DNA of 64,000 bases. It comes from Lachnospiraceae bacterium. GTDB lineage: Bacteria > Bacillota > Clostridia > Lachnospirales > Lachnospiraceae. This document shows, piece by piece, positions 52,385 to 59,271 of the stretch (positions are counted from its first letter, which is position 1; each line of letters opens with the position of its first letter). Under the pieces are notes generated by a model. It worked only from the letters and a program-made list of their open reading frames with translations, was not told where the DNA came from and made no database searches. Position numbers and translations under genes: made by a program. The stretch covers positions 62,001 to 126,000 of the forward strand of contig JAQXTA010000041.1 of the NCBI GenBank assembly GCA_029219245.1. Reading direction: 5' to 3'.

Positions 52385-54016
52385 TTATACTTCCTTTCCA
52401 ATGTTTAATACTTTGATTGTAAGATTAAGCAAGCCGTAACAATACATGATTGTAAGCATGGAACGGCAAATGTAAGAGAAAATCTGATATTGTGACATAT
52501 CAATAACAATGTACTCTTCAATGCCGTATCGCGGTAATACAATCGGTAAATTAAATATAGGTGCTTCCGGTTCTGCTTCCAATAATTCCACTAGATAGAG
52601 CATATCCCAAGGAATAGAAAAGGGGAATTTCGTTTTTAATTTTGCGGTTGTACCGGAAAGAGCCTTGACAATATCCCCAGCAAGCACATTTCCTTTTTCT
52701 TCCAATTCTATATCATCATCCCCGAATGACTCTATTATATCCCCAACTAAATCCGTAGCGTTGTTAATAGCATCATCCTTAGATTCATCAATTTCATCTA
52801 TTACATCCGAAATGGTATCGCGGATAAGCAGAGCATCAATAGCAAGCTTGACATCGTTCAATTTTTCCGAAAGAGTATTTTTCAATTCATCAAGCTTGTC
52901 TAATATTTTTTGAAACCATTCAGAAAAGAATCCGGTGTCAGTGTTTACGATAATTTCCGTTGTTCCACCGGAAGATTCCCCAGAAGAACCACTGGAAGAA
53001 CCCCCACCAGGACCAATGATATTTTTCAATTCGTCAAAATACTTTTCCAGAGCAGTATCAACCAAATGTTGAATTTCTTCTTCTGTCAAACTGTCAGTAT
53101 TGCCTATCTCATTTTTTATATCTTCCAAGAGGCTTTCTATTTTTGTGGTATCGAAAGCTTCTAATACTTCGTAATTTACCGTTATAGCTTGTGGTTCAGT
53201 ATTTACAAAATTTGCGCCATAGTAAACAGTACGGTTGTTTTGAGATACATAATTCAAAGCATTTGTTACTGCACCAGTACCACGAAGATAAGTTTCCGCA
53301 TCCCCTACGTTAGAAAATATGGGAAAATTGGCAGAATATGTCATCAATGTGTCAGTATAGTAGTTACCGCCAACTGTATACCATACACCAGAACTTTTTT
53401 TAGTACCGCTTTTTGAATCATAAGTATAATTATCATTAAAATCACACTCAGCAAAACTATTATATGAAAAATGGTAAATCTTAAAGCTATAAACCAGTGA
53501 ACCGTTTTCATAAATATCTTCCGCGGAGTAAACAATAGCTTTAGGAGTATTTGAAGATAAAGTAAAATCGTCAGATTTGTGAACCCTAGAAGTACCCCAG
53601 TTACCTTCAAAATAAAAACTTGCATGGTAATTATAAGTATCGCCATTCCATTGAGCGCGTACATCATTGGAAGATAAACCTTGTGTGGATTCTTCGTAAG
53701 ATATTAAAGCCTGTTTAATTACTGACACTAAATCTTGACTGAATGTGATATTTCCGGTTTCTTCATCAATTAAAACATTATCTTGATTCCAATACTCTTT
53801 CCAAGAATCTTTATTCTGTAACCAACTTACAAAATCGCCACTAGCCATACAACGAAGCTGAGAAAGCATATAATAAATAGTGGTTTCGGCATCCTTTGCA
53901 ACTTCATCCCATGAATAGTAAGGTTTTGCATAAGAAACAAAAGAGTATTGAAATATAAAAGTTACTGAAATTATAAAAGATAAAATAATAGGGAAAATTT
54001 TAAGTTTGAATTTCAT
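52385..54016 (-). CDS. pIII-like minor coat/adsorption protein
   Basis: Signal peptide (IFPIILSFIISVTFIFQYSFVSYA), Gly/Ser linker GPGGGSSSGSSGESSGG, C-terminal TM region, immediately upstream of the pVI-like gene and zot. Confidence 0.75.
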   Translation of the reverse strand: MKFKLKIFPIILSFIISVTFIFQYSFVSYAKPYYSWDEVAKDAETTIYYMLSQLRCMASGDFVSWLQNKDSWKEYWNQDNVLIDEETGNITFSQDLVSVIKQALISYEESTQGLSSNDVRAQWNGDTYNYHASFYFEGNWGTSRVHKSDDFTLSSNTPKAIVYSAEDIYENGSLVYSFKIYHFSYNSFAECDFNDNYTYDSKSGTKKSSGVWYTVGGNYYTDTLMTYSANFPIFSNVGDAETYLRGTGAVTNALNYVSQNNRTVYYGANFVNTEPQAITVNYEVLEAFDTTKIESLLEDIKNEIGNTDSLTEEEIQHLVDTALEKYFDELKNIIGPGGGSSSGSSGESSGGTTEIIVNTDTGFFSEWFQKILDKLDELKNTLSEKLNDVKLAIDALLIRDTISDVIDEIDESKDDAINNATDLVGDIIESFGDDDIELEEKGNVLAGDIVKALSGTTAKLKTKFPFSIPWDMLYLVELLEAEPEAPIFNLPIVLPRYGIEEYIVIDMSQYQIFSYICRSMLTIMYCYGLLNLTIKVLNIGKEV

Positions 54017-54102
54017 AAGAGTACCTTTCTTTCATAAAAAAAGAAGTAAGAAAACTTGCTTCTTACTTCTAAACAAAAATAAATTTATTGTTCATTATAT
54101 GA

Positions 54103-54261
54103 CTATTTATTACTACTTTTATGCTTCTTAATCATTTTAAATAAAAAAATTGGCAAGAAAACAATTATAACTAAAATTACAAGAAGAAAAGCAGTAGCAA
54201 TAATCATTAAAATAGAATCAGCTAGTAGTTGAAAATCTAAATCAAAAAGCTTAGTTTCCAT
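54103..54261 (-). CDS. 52-aa single-TM protein (not in ORF track)
   Basis: METKLFDLDFQLLADSILMIIATAFLLVILVIIVFLPIFLFKMIKKHKSSNK behind AAGGGGGTG SD. Confidence 0.7.
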   Translation of the reverse strand: METKLFDLDFQLLADSILMIIATAFLLVILVIIVFLPIFLFKMIKKHKSSNK

Positions 54262-54332
54262 ATGAACAACACCCCCTTATAAGGAGTATAACAAGTTTTG
54301 CGGTTTTTGGCAATTATTCAGTTTTGTTTGTT

Positions 54333-54348
54333 TTCCGAACGTTCGGAA
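54333..54348. promoter_or_regulatory. Prophage palindrome copy 4
   Basis: TTCCGAACGTTCGGAA, between the 42-aa and 52-aa ORFs. Confidence 0.85.
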
Positions 54349-54359
54349 TCGGTATTGTT

Positions 54360-54488
54360 TTAGAAATGTTTAAGTATATCTAAAATTGAATCTAGCGAAG
54401 GAATAATTATAAATCGCGTGTACAAATATGCGAATAAGTCGCAAACAATTAAAAAACCTATTGTAAAAAAAATTTGTTCTGCTGTCAT
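54360..54488 (-). CDS. 42-aa small membrane protein (not in ORF track)
   Basis: MTAEQIFFTIGFLIVCDLFAYLYTRFIIIPSLDSILDILKHF behind AGGAAAGG SD. Confidence 0.6.
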   Translation of the reverse strand: MTAEQIFFTIGFLIVCDLFAYLYTRFIIIPSLDSILDILKHF

Positions 54489-54609
54489 TATTTTTTTCCT
54501 TTCCTAGTCATAATATCTATAAATAAGAAGCCAAAACAAAAATAAAGAATCTAATATAATATAAATAATGCACAAAATATCATGGATACACATTTTTTAA
54601 ACCCCCTTT

Positions 54610-54846
54610 TTAAAATGGTACTTGTGTACCGTCTGGAATTGGCTGAAAATCATATTTATGTTGTTCGTTATAGATTTCCTGTTTTAGCTTTGCGTTTAGC
54701 TTATCAACGTTTTCTCTGATGTGTTTATCTGCCTTTTCCAATCCGTCACGCATGATTAAGTTGTGGTAATGGATGTCAAAGTAGATACCAAACATATCGA
54801 AGTAATCATGTTCAAAATCATTGTACGTTCTGTTTTTTGTTTTCAT
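54610..54846 (-). CDS. 78-aa hypothetical phage protein
   Basis: MKTKNRTYNDFEHDYFDMFG...; AAGGGTAAAAAGAT leader. Confidence 0.6.
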   Translation of the reverse strand: MKTKNRTYNDFEHDYFDMFGIYFDIHYHNLIMRDGLEKADKHIRENVDKLNAKLKQEIYNEQHKYDFQPIPDGTQVPF

Positions 54847-54867
54847 ATCTTTTTACCCTTATTCTTT

Positions 54868-54972
54868 TTAGTTATCAAAATCCAAATACTTGTGCTTAAA
54901 ATGCTGTATCTTATCGTTACACGACAAGAGAAACAGCGTAAAGCGGATAAGTAATTCATCGAATGCTTTCAT
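54868..54972 (-). CDS. 34-aa hypothetical phage peptide
   Basis: MKAFDELLIRFTLFLLSCNDKIQHFKHKYLDFDN, directly after operator palindrome 54978-54993; internal start of the 54868..55146 track ORF. Confidence 0.35.
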   Translation of the reverse strand: MKAFDELLIRFTLFLLSCNDKIQHFKHKYLDFDN

Positions 54973-54977
54973 TGTTT

Positions 54978-54993
54978 TTCCAAACGTTTGGAA
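54978..54993. promoter_or_regulatory. Prophage palindrome copy 5
   Basis: TTCCAAACGTTTGGAA, just after the coat-gene hairpin. Confidence 0.85.
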
Positions 54994-55009
54994 TCCTTTC
55001 TTAGTAGTG

Positions 55010-55041
55010 AAAGAGGGAAAGGCTTTTGCCAATCCCTCTTT
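55010..55041. terminator. Hairpin after the major coat gene (central terminator-like)
   Basis: AAAGAGGGA-aaGGCttttGCCaa-TCCCTCTTTTT. Confidence 0.7.
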
Positions 55042-55060
55042 TTGTTTGTTACGCGATAGC

Positions 55061-55225
55061 TTAGGAAGCAATGCTTCTGAAGAAGCTGATACCAAACTGT
55101 AACGCAAGCTTAATGCCCATGATTGCGAGTCCGGCAGGAAGTGCAACAGTCATCATATCGACAACATCGCCCTTAATGGACTCGATACCAGTGTTAAAAG
55201 CCTGTTTCATTTCAGCAGTTAACAT
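55061..55225 (-). CDS. pVIII-like major coat protein (not in ORF track)
   Basis: 54 aa: MLTAEMKQAFNTGIESIKGDVVDMMTVALPAGLAIMGIKLALQFGISFFRSIAS; amphipathic/acidic N-part, central TM helix, basic C-part; GGAAAGGAG SD. Confidence 0.85.
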   Translation of the reverse strand: MLTAEMKQAFNTGIESIKGDVVDMMTVALPAGLAIMGIKLALQFGISFFRSIAS

Positions 55226-55246
55226 AGTCTTTTTTCTCCTTTCCGC

Positions 55247-55262
55247 GTAACACCGGTGTTAC
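55247..55262. repeat. Perfect 16-bp palindrome upstream of the coat gene
   Basis: GTAACACCGGTGTTAC. Confidence 0.9.
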
Positions 55263-55414
55263 ATTGATTTTGTATTTTTAATGATTCCAACAGAACCAAA
55301 AATACCATAAGCTACATAGTGCAACAATACGGTTATGCCAAAACCGCTAAGACAAATTGCACCGTATGTTTGCAGATAGTCGGCTAATATATCCGCGTTA
55401 AGTAAATTTTCCAT
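55259..55414 (-). CDS. 51-aa small membrane protein (not in ORF track)
   Basis: MENLLNADILADYLQTYGAICLSGFGITVLLHYVAYGIFGSVGIIKNTKSM. Confidence 0.65.
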   Translation of the reverse strand: MENLLNADILADYLQTYGAICLSGFGITVLLHYVAYGIFGSVGIIKNTKSM

Positions 55415-55428
55415 AAAAAACCTCTTTT

Positions 55429-56085
55429 CTAAAGTCGCATTCTTTCAAAGAATGTATTGGCATAATGATTGCCACAAGAAAGTGCCACGAAAAAACAAGT
55501 CGCGAGAAGCGTATAACAGGTTACCTCTTGATATTGTGTTTGCTTTTCTTCATAGGCAAGCATTGTTTCGTGAAAAGTGACATCATTCGCTTTGATGCTT
55601 ACAAGCGTACCCTGGATGCTTTCAAGGGTTTCCAAAGTCTGTAACTCGTTTTCGGTTGGAAAAATTTCTTCTTCCTCTTCCTCAACAGGAGCAATAGACT
55701 CTTCATAAGATTCCAGATTCGCAACCGCTACATAATGACCGTCAGAAGCTTCTGTCCAAAGTGAACCGTCAGCATCAACATCAATGAAATATTGGTAGGT
55801 ATCATAATCCGGAAAGACCGTAAAACCCAACGACTGATTATAATAATCTGACATACTCCCATAATTTGATGTGAGAGTCAAGGTTTCCGACAACTCATTC
55901 AACGTATTCAAAAGCTGAATGCTTGTTTCTTCATCTAGGACTCCGGTGGAGTCTACATCATCCGCTACGACATCATATTCACTAACGCTTTGCAAATCAC
56001 TAGCTTCTCCCGAATCTTCATAGACTCCACCGGAGTCTAAAGACTCTTCTAAATATTCTACATTTTCATAATCTTCAAATTCCAT
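55429..56085 (-). CDS. Acidic phage protein with C-terminal TM helix
   Basis: 218 aa; Glu/Asp-rich N-terminus, TM CYTLLATCFFVALSCG, basic tail. Confidence 0.75.
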   Translation of the reverse strand: MEFEDYENVEYLEESLDSGGVYEDSGEASDLQSVSEYDVVADDVDSTGVLDEETSIQLLNTLNELSETLTLTSNYGSMSDYYNQSLGFTVFPDYDTYQYFIDVDADGSLWTEASDGHYVAVANLESYEESIAPVEEEEEEIFPTENELQTLETLESIQGTLVSIKANDVTFHETMLAYEEKQTQYQEVTCYTLLATCFFVALSCGNHYANTFFERMRL

Positions 56086-56162
56086 AATTCAATTTACCTC
56101 TCCAAAAACTGAAAGATATATCCTAAATTTACCGTACCCGTCAGTCGCACTAACCTCGATAC

Positions 56163-56240
56163 GCGCGCCGTAGTATGGAAAGCTATAATAATCGGGCGCG
56201 CTACCTCGCTAAGTGCTTTGTGCCACCCTAGACGCTAGGG
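56163..56240. repeat. GC-rich hairpin pair in structured intergenic region
   Basis: GCGCGCC (56163-56169)/GGCGCGC (56195-56201); CCCTAG-acg-CTAGGG (56226-56240). Confidence 0.8.
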
Positions 56241-56274
56241 AATGTGCAAACAAGGAAATACCGGAACAGACTTT

Positions 56275-56655
56275 CTAAAGCTGATAGCTAAGGATGACAA
56301 CGAGCATTTCGCCAAGTGGGAAAAAGTGATAGTCGTAGTCAATGCCTTTTTCATTCAATTCGTTTGTGGCAGACGTAAGATGCAAGTCTACTCGTTCACG
56401 AAAAAATACGCTGTTTTCCGCTTCTTTTGGATTGAAAGCAAGAACCTCGAAATAAGTGCGTTTTTTATGGGGATTGCGACTACCATCATTTATAGCATCA
56501 TTGCCGTTGCTGACAGCCGGAAGTAGCTTTTCATCCTCTGCTTTTCCTTTTTCTTCCCTGTTTTTCTTTAGCAAGGGAGCAATTTTTTTCGTGTATACGA
56601 CAAATCCAAATACGGCAAAAACCGCGATTGTAATTATTGTGTCCATTATATTCAT
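56275..56655 (-). CDS. Membrane-anchored hypothetical phage protein
   Basis: 126 aa, N-terminal TM IITIAVFAVFGFVVYT then soluble domain. Confidence 0.7.
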   Translation of the reverse strand: MNIMDTIITIAVFAVFGFVVYTKKIAPLLKKNREEKGKAEDEKLLPAVSNGNDAINDGSRNPHKKRTYFEVLAFNPKEAENSVFFRERVDLHLTSATNELNEKGIDYDYHFFPLGEMLVVILSYQL

Positions 56656-56670
56656 ACAGTTGTTCCAGTT

Positions 56671-56686
56671 TTCCGAACGTTCGGAA
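56671..56686. promoter_or_regulatory. Prophage palindrome copy 6, nested in an outer inverted repeat
   Basis: TTCCGAACGTTCGGAA inside TGTTCCAG (56661-56668)/CTGGAACA (56690-56697). Confidence 0.85.
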
Positions 56687-56831
56687 TTTCTGGAACATTC
56701 CTTTCATTCTTTTTTAAGGGTAGGGTACTGGAAAAAGTAATAGTATAAAAAACCAGTACCCAAAAAGATATATATTCAAACAGTAAGGTAGATGAAAGCG
56801 TAGGGGCATCTACCCTACAGTAAGAAACACC

Positions 56832-57104
56832 TTATTTAGTAGGCTTTTCCGTAGGCTTTCCGGCAGTACCAGAACCAAACGGATGTACCGCGATAAGTCG
56901 CAAGCTTTTGTATTCGCTGTTATATTCAAGAATTACGTCATTTTCAACACCGACAACAGCATCATTGTACACATCCTCGGTACAGCTAAGGTTTCCAGCT
57001 TGTCCCTCAAGCAATACAGCTACGTTGTAATAGCTTTTTCCATCGGTTGCCTGTCTTTCATTTTTTGCGATAATGTTTAATTTTGCATTGGATTGAATTT
57101 TCAT
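56832..57104 (-). CDS. Small protein, candidate ssDNA-binding (gV-like) protein
   Basis: 90 aa soluble beta-rich sequence with Gly/Pro/Lys tail, GAGG SD; assignment by size and position. Confidence 0.4.
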   Translation of the reverse strand: MKIQSNAKLNIIAKNERQATDGKSYYNVAVLLEGQAGNLSCTEDVYNDAVVGVENDVILEYNSEYKSLRLIAVHPFGSGTAGKPTEKPTK

Positions 57105-57180
57105 AGTTTTTTCCTCTTTTCTTTCTTAAAAATAATAGTTAATATGTTTTTTCTTTCAATTTAATGTTTATGATTACTTT

Positions 57181-57381
57181 TTACTTGTCTTTCTTTTCGC
57201 GGTTACGATAACGGTTAAATGCGATTGCACCGATTACAAAGAGTATCAACAAACCCCAGACAATTCCGCATACAATCCACATGGATGACATAAGCGAAAG
57301 TGTTGTAAAGTTAACGATTGCATAACCAATTACGCAAACAATAACCGCAATGATAACCCATGTTAATACCTGTATAAACAT
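57181..57381 (-). CDS. 66-aa two-TM phage protein
   Basis: MFIQVLTWVIIAVIVCVIGYAIVNF...LLILFVIGAIAFNRYRNREKKDK; AAAGGGGG SD. Confidence 0.65.
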   Translation of the reverse strand: MFIQVLTWVIIAVIVCVIGYAIVNFTTLSLMSSMWIVCGIVWGLLILFVIGAIAFNRYRNREKKDK

Positions 57382-57401
57382 ATCTTTTTCCCCCTTTCTT
57401 C

Positions 57402-58130
57402 CTAATTATCAGAATCTTTTTTCCCCTTGTATGAAATCACAATCTCATAGTCGGGATGCTTTTTTAATACGCGCATGATGAGCGAATCAATCTTATCAAT
57501 CTTGCCGTTATATTCCTCAACTCCCTTACAAGTGATAAGGACATTTTCGATAATTTCCGGTTCTTCCGGTTCTTCTTCTGTATCTTCCGGTTCTTCTTCT
57601 GTATCTTCTGGTTCTTCTTCCGGTTCTTCTTCCGATGAATCCGGCAAGGCATTATCCAGATAGTTTTTTACAATTTTCTTGATTTCGCGAACCGACATAG
57701 TAGGCTTAATTTCAAGCTGTTCAATTTCAATATCTGTTAACTCAGTAAGGAGTGAAAGCTTGCTAGTAGAAAAATCCTTGTACTTTTCATCAAAAACACC
57801 TACATGATGACCTTTTTCGTCACGCTTGCCGAAACGGTCAGCAATAGCGATAAAGTTATAAGTGGATGTTTTTTGAAAATCAAACTGCTTTAAAGCGTAA
57901 TCAGCAATAGAGTCACATCCCATAGCTTTAAAAGTATGTGTTTCGTAAATCCAAAAAAGGTTAAACACAATCTTTTCCATGTTTTTATCAAGAGCAGATA
58001 AAGCCGTTTTAATTACTTTGGAATGCTTTTCCAATTCTTTTAACATTTCCGCGCTATATACTTCTTTTTCTACTGGGGGGTTCATAACCCCAGTAAAAAT
58101 GTTTTTGTTTTCAGTTGTTTTGTTTGCCAT
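57402..58130 (-). CDS. Phage regulator with ParB/KorB-like HTH region and acidic repeat
   Basis: SIADYALKQFDFQKTSTYNFIAIADRFG ... FSTSKLSLLTELTDIEIEQLEIKPTMSVREIKKIVKNYL; EEEPEDTEEEPEDTEEEPEEPE. Confidence 0.6.
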   Translation of the reverse strand: MANKTTENKNIFTGVMNPPVEKEVYSAEMLKELEKHSKVIKTALSALDKNMEKIVFNLFWIYETHTFKAMGCDSIADYALKQFDFQKTSTYNFIAIADRFGKRDEKGHHVGVFDEKYKDFSTSKLSLLTELTDIEIEQLEIKPTMSVREIKKIVKNYLDNALPDSSEEEPEEEPEDTEEEPEDTEEEPEEPEIIENVLITCKGVEEYNGKIDKIDSLIMRVLKKHPDYEIVISYKGKKDSDN

Positions 58131-58189
58131 ATTTATACACCTCTATTTTTACCACAATATATACCTTTTACCCTTTCTTTCTTTTGCTT

Positions 58190-58205
58190 TTCCAAACGTT
58201 CGGAA
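58190..58205. promoter_or_regulatory. Prophage palindrome copy 7
   Basis: TTCCAAACGTTCGGAA, 59 bp upstream of the HTH regulator gene. Confidence 0.85.
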
Positions 58206-58292
58206 AAGCTGTTTTTATGTTGTATTTAGGTACGCGCTTACCTTATAAATACATTCTAAACTTTTCAATTGCCGTACCGTTATAAAAAACTA

Positions 58293-58321
58293 TTGCAAAA
58301 TAATACGACTTCCTTTATCAT
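58293..58321 (+). promoter_or_regulatory. Host promoter for the downstream NfnA-like gene
   Basis: TTGCAA - 17 bp - TATCAT. Confidence 0.6.
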
Positions 58322-58383
58322 AAATAAGATGCGTTAATGTGATAAAGTGAAAGGGATATTTTAGTTGAGGAGGATTAGAAGCA

Positions 58384-59271
58384 ATGTACAAGATTTTAAA
58401 AGCTGAGGAGCTTACAACCAACATTTACCTCATGGTTGTAGAGGCAAAACGTGTTGCAAAATCCTGTCAGCCGGGACAGTTTATTATTGTCAGAATGGAT
58501 GAAAACGGAGAGAGAATTCCACTTACGATCTGTGATTATGACAGAGAGCAGGGAACGATTACCATAGTATTCCAGACGGTTGGCGCGGCAACACAGAAAA
58601 TGGCGGCATTAAAAGCCGGTGATTTCTTCCATGATTTTGTTGGACCTTTGGGCTGTCCTTCTGAATTTGTCAGTGAAGATATCGAAAGTCTGAAAAAGAA
58701 GAAAATGCTTTTTGTGGCTGGTGGTGTCGGAACAGCACCGGTATATCCACAGGTAAAATGGCTTCATGAAAAAGGAATTGAAGCGGATGTCATCGTTGGT
58801 GCAAAAACAAAGGATTTGTTGATTCTTGAAAAAGAGATGGAAGCAGTTGCAGGAAATCTTTATGTAACAACCGATGATGGTTCATATGGCAGAAGTGGTA
58901 TGGTAACACAGACGATAAAAGACCTTGTGGAAGAAGGTAAAAAATATGATGTCTGTGTAGCAATCGGACCAATGATTATGATGAAATTTGTCTGCAAAAT
59001 GACAGAAGAATTAAATATTCCTACGATTGTCAGCTTAAATCCGATTATGGTCGACGGAACCGGTATGTGTGGCGCATGTCGTGTAACGGTAGGCGGCGAA
59101 GTGAAATTTGCGTGTGTTGACGGACCGGAATTTGATGGACATAAAGTGGATTTTGACCAGGCAATGAAACGTCAGCAGATTTATAAAACAGAAGAAGGAA
59201 GAGCCTTCTTGAAAGCTAAAGAAGGGGATACGCATCATGGCGGATGCGGAAATTGCGGAGGTAATGACTAA
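58384..59271 (+). CDS. Sulfide/dihydroorotate dehydrogenase-like FAD/NAD-binding subunit (NfnA/SudB-like)
   Basis: FVAGGVGTAPVYPQVKWLHEKG; C-terminal 2Fe-2S Cys cluster CGACRVTVGGEVKFACVDGPEFDGH. Confidence 0.92.
   Translation: MYKILKAEELTTNIYLMVVEAKRVAKSCQPGQFIIVRMDENGERIPLTICDYDREQGTITIVFQTVGAATQKMAALKAGDFFHDFVGPLGCPSEFVSEDIESLKKKKMLFVAGGVGTAPVYPQVKWLHEKGIEADVIVGAKTKDLLILEKEMEAVAGNLYVTTDDGSYGRSGMVTQTIKDLVEEGKKYDVCVAIGPMIMMKFVCKMTEELNIPTIVSLNPIMVDGTGMCGACRVTVGGEVKFACVDGPEFDGHKVDFDQAMKRQQIYKTEEGRAFLKAKEGDTHHGGCGNCGGND

Larger units (their letters stand above)
49140..58290. mobile_element. Integrated filamentous phage (inovirus) with IS30-type integrase; exact ends not resolved
   Basis: Contiguous minus-strand block between plus-strand host genes: Zot/pI ATPase, HUH Rep, pVIII-like coat, pIII-like protein, many small TM proteins, IS30 transposase. 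Confidence 0.88.

Noticed and set aside
53344-53667. 107-aa minus-strand ORF inside the pIII-like gene
   Set aside because: Alternative frame wholly inside a larger, well-supported gene on the same strand; AT-biased composition, no SD
54868-55146. 92-aa version of the minus-strand ORF upstream of the 78-aa ORF
   Set aside because: Would read through the coat gene and its terminator hairpin in another frame; only the 34-aa internal start after the palindrome is plausible
56242-56526. 94-aa plus-strand ORF in the prophage
   Set aside because: Overlaps the minus-strand 126-aa TM protein, which has proper context; all other phage genes are on the minus strand
57563-57635. Tandem repeats considered as a CRISPR array
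   Set aside because: In-frame 21-bp coding repeats with no spacers and no cas genes in the window
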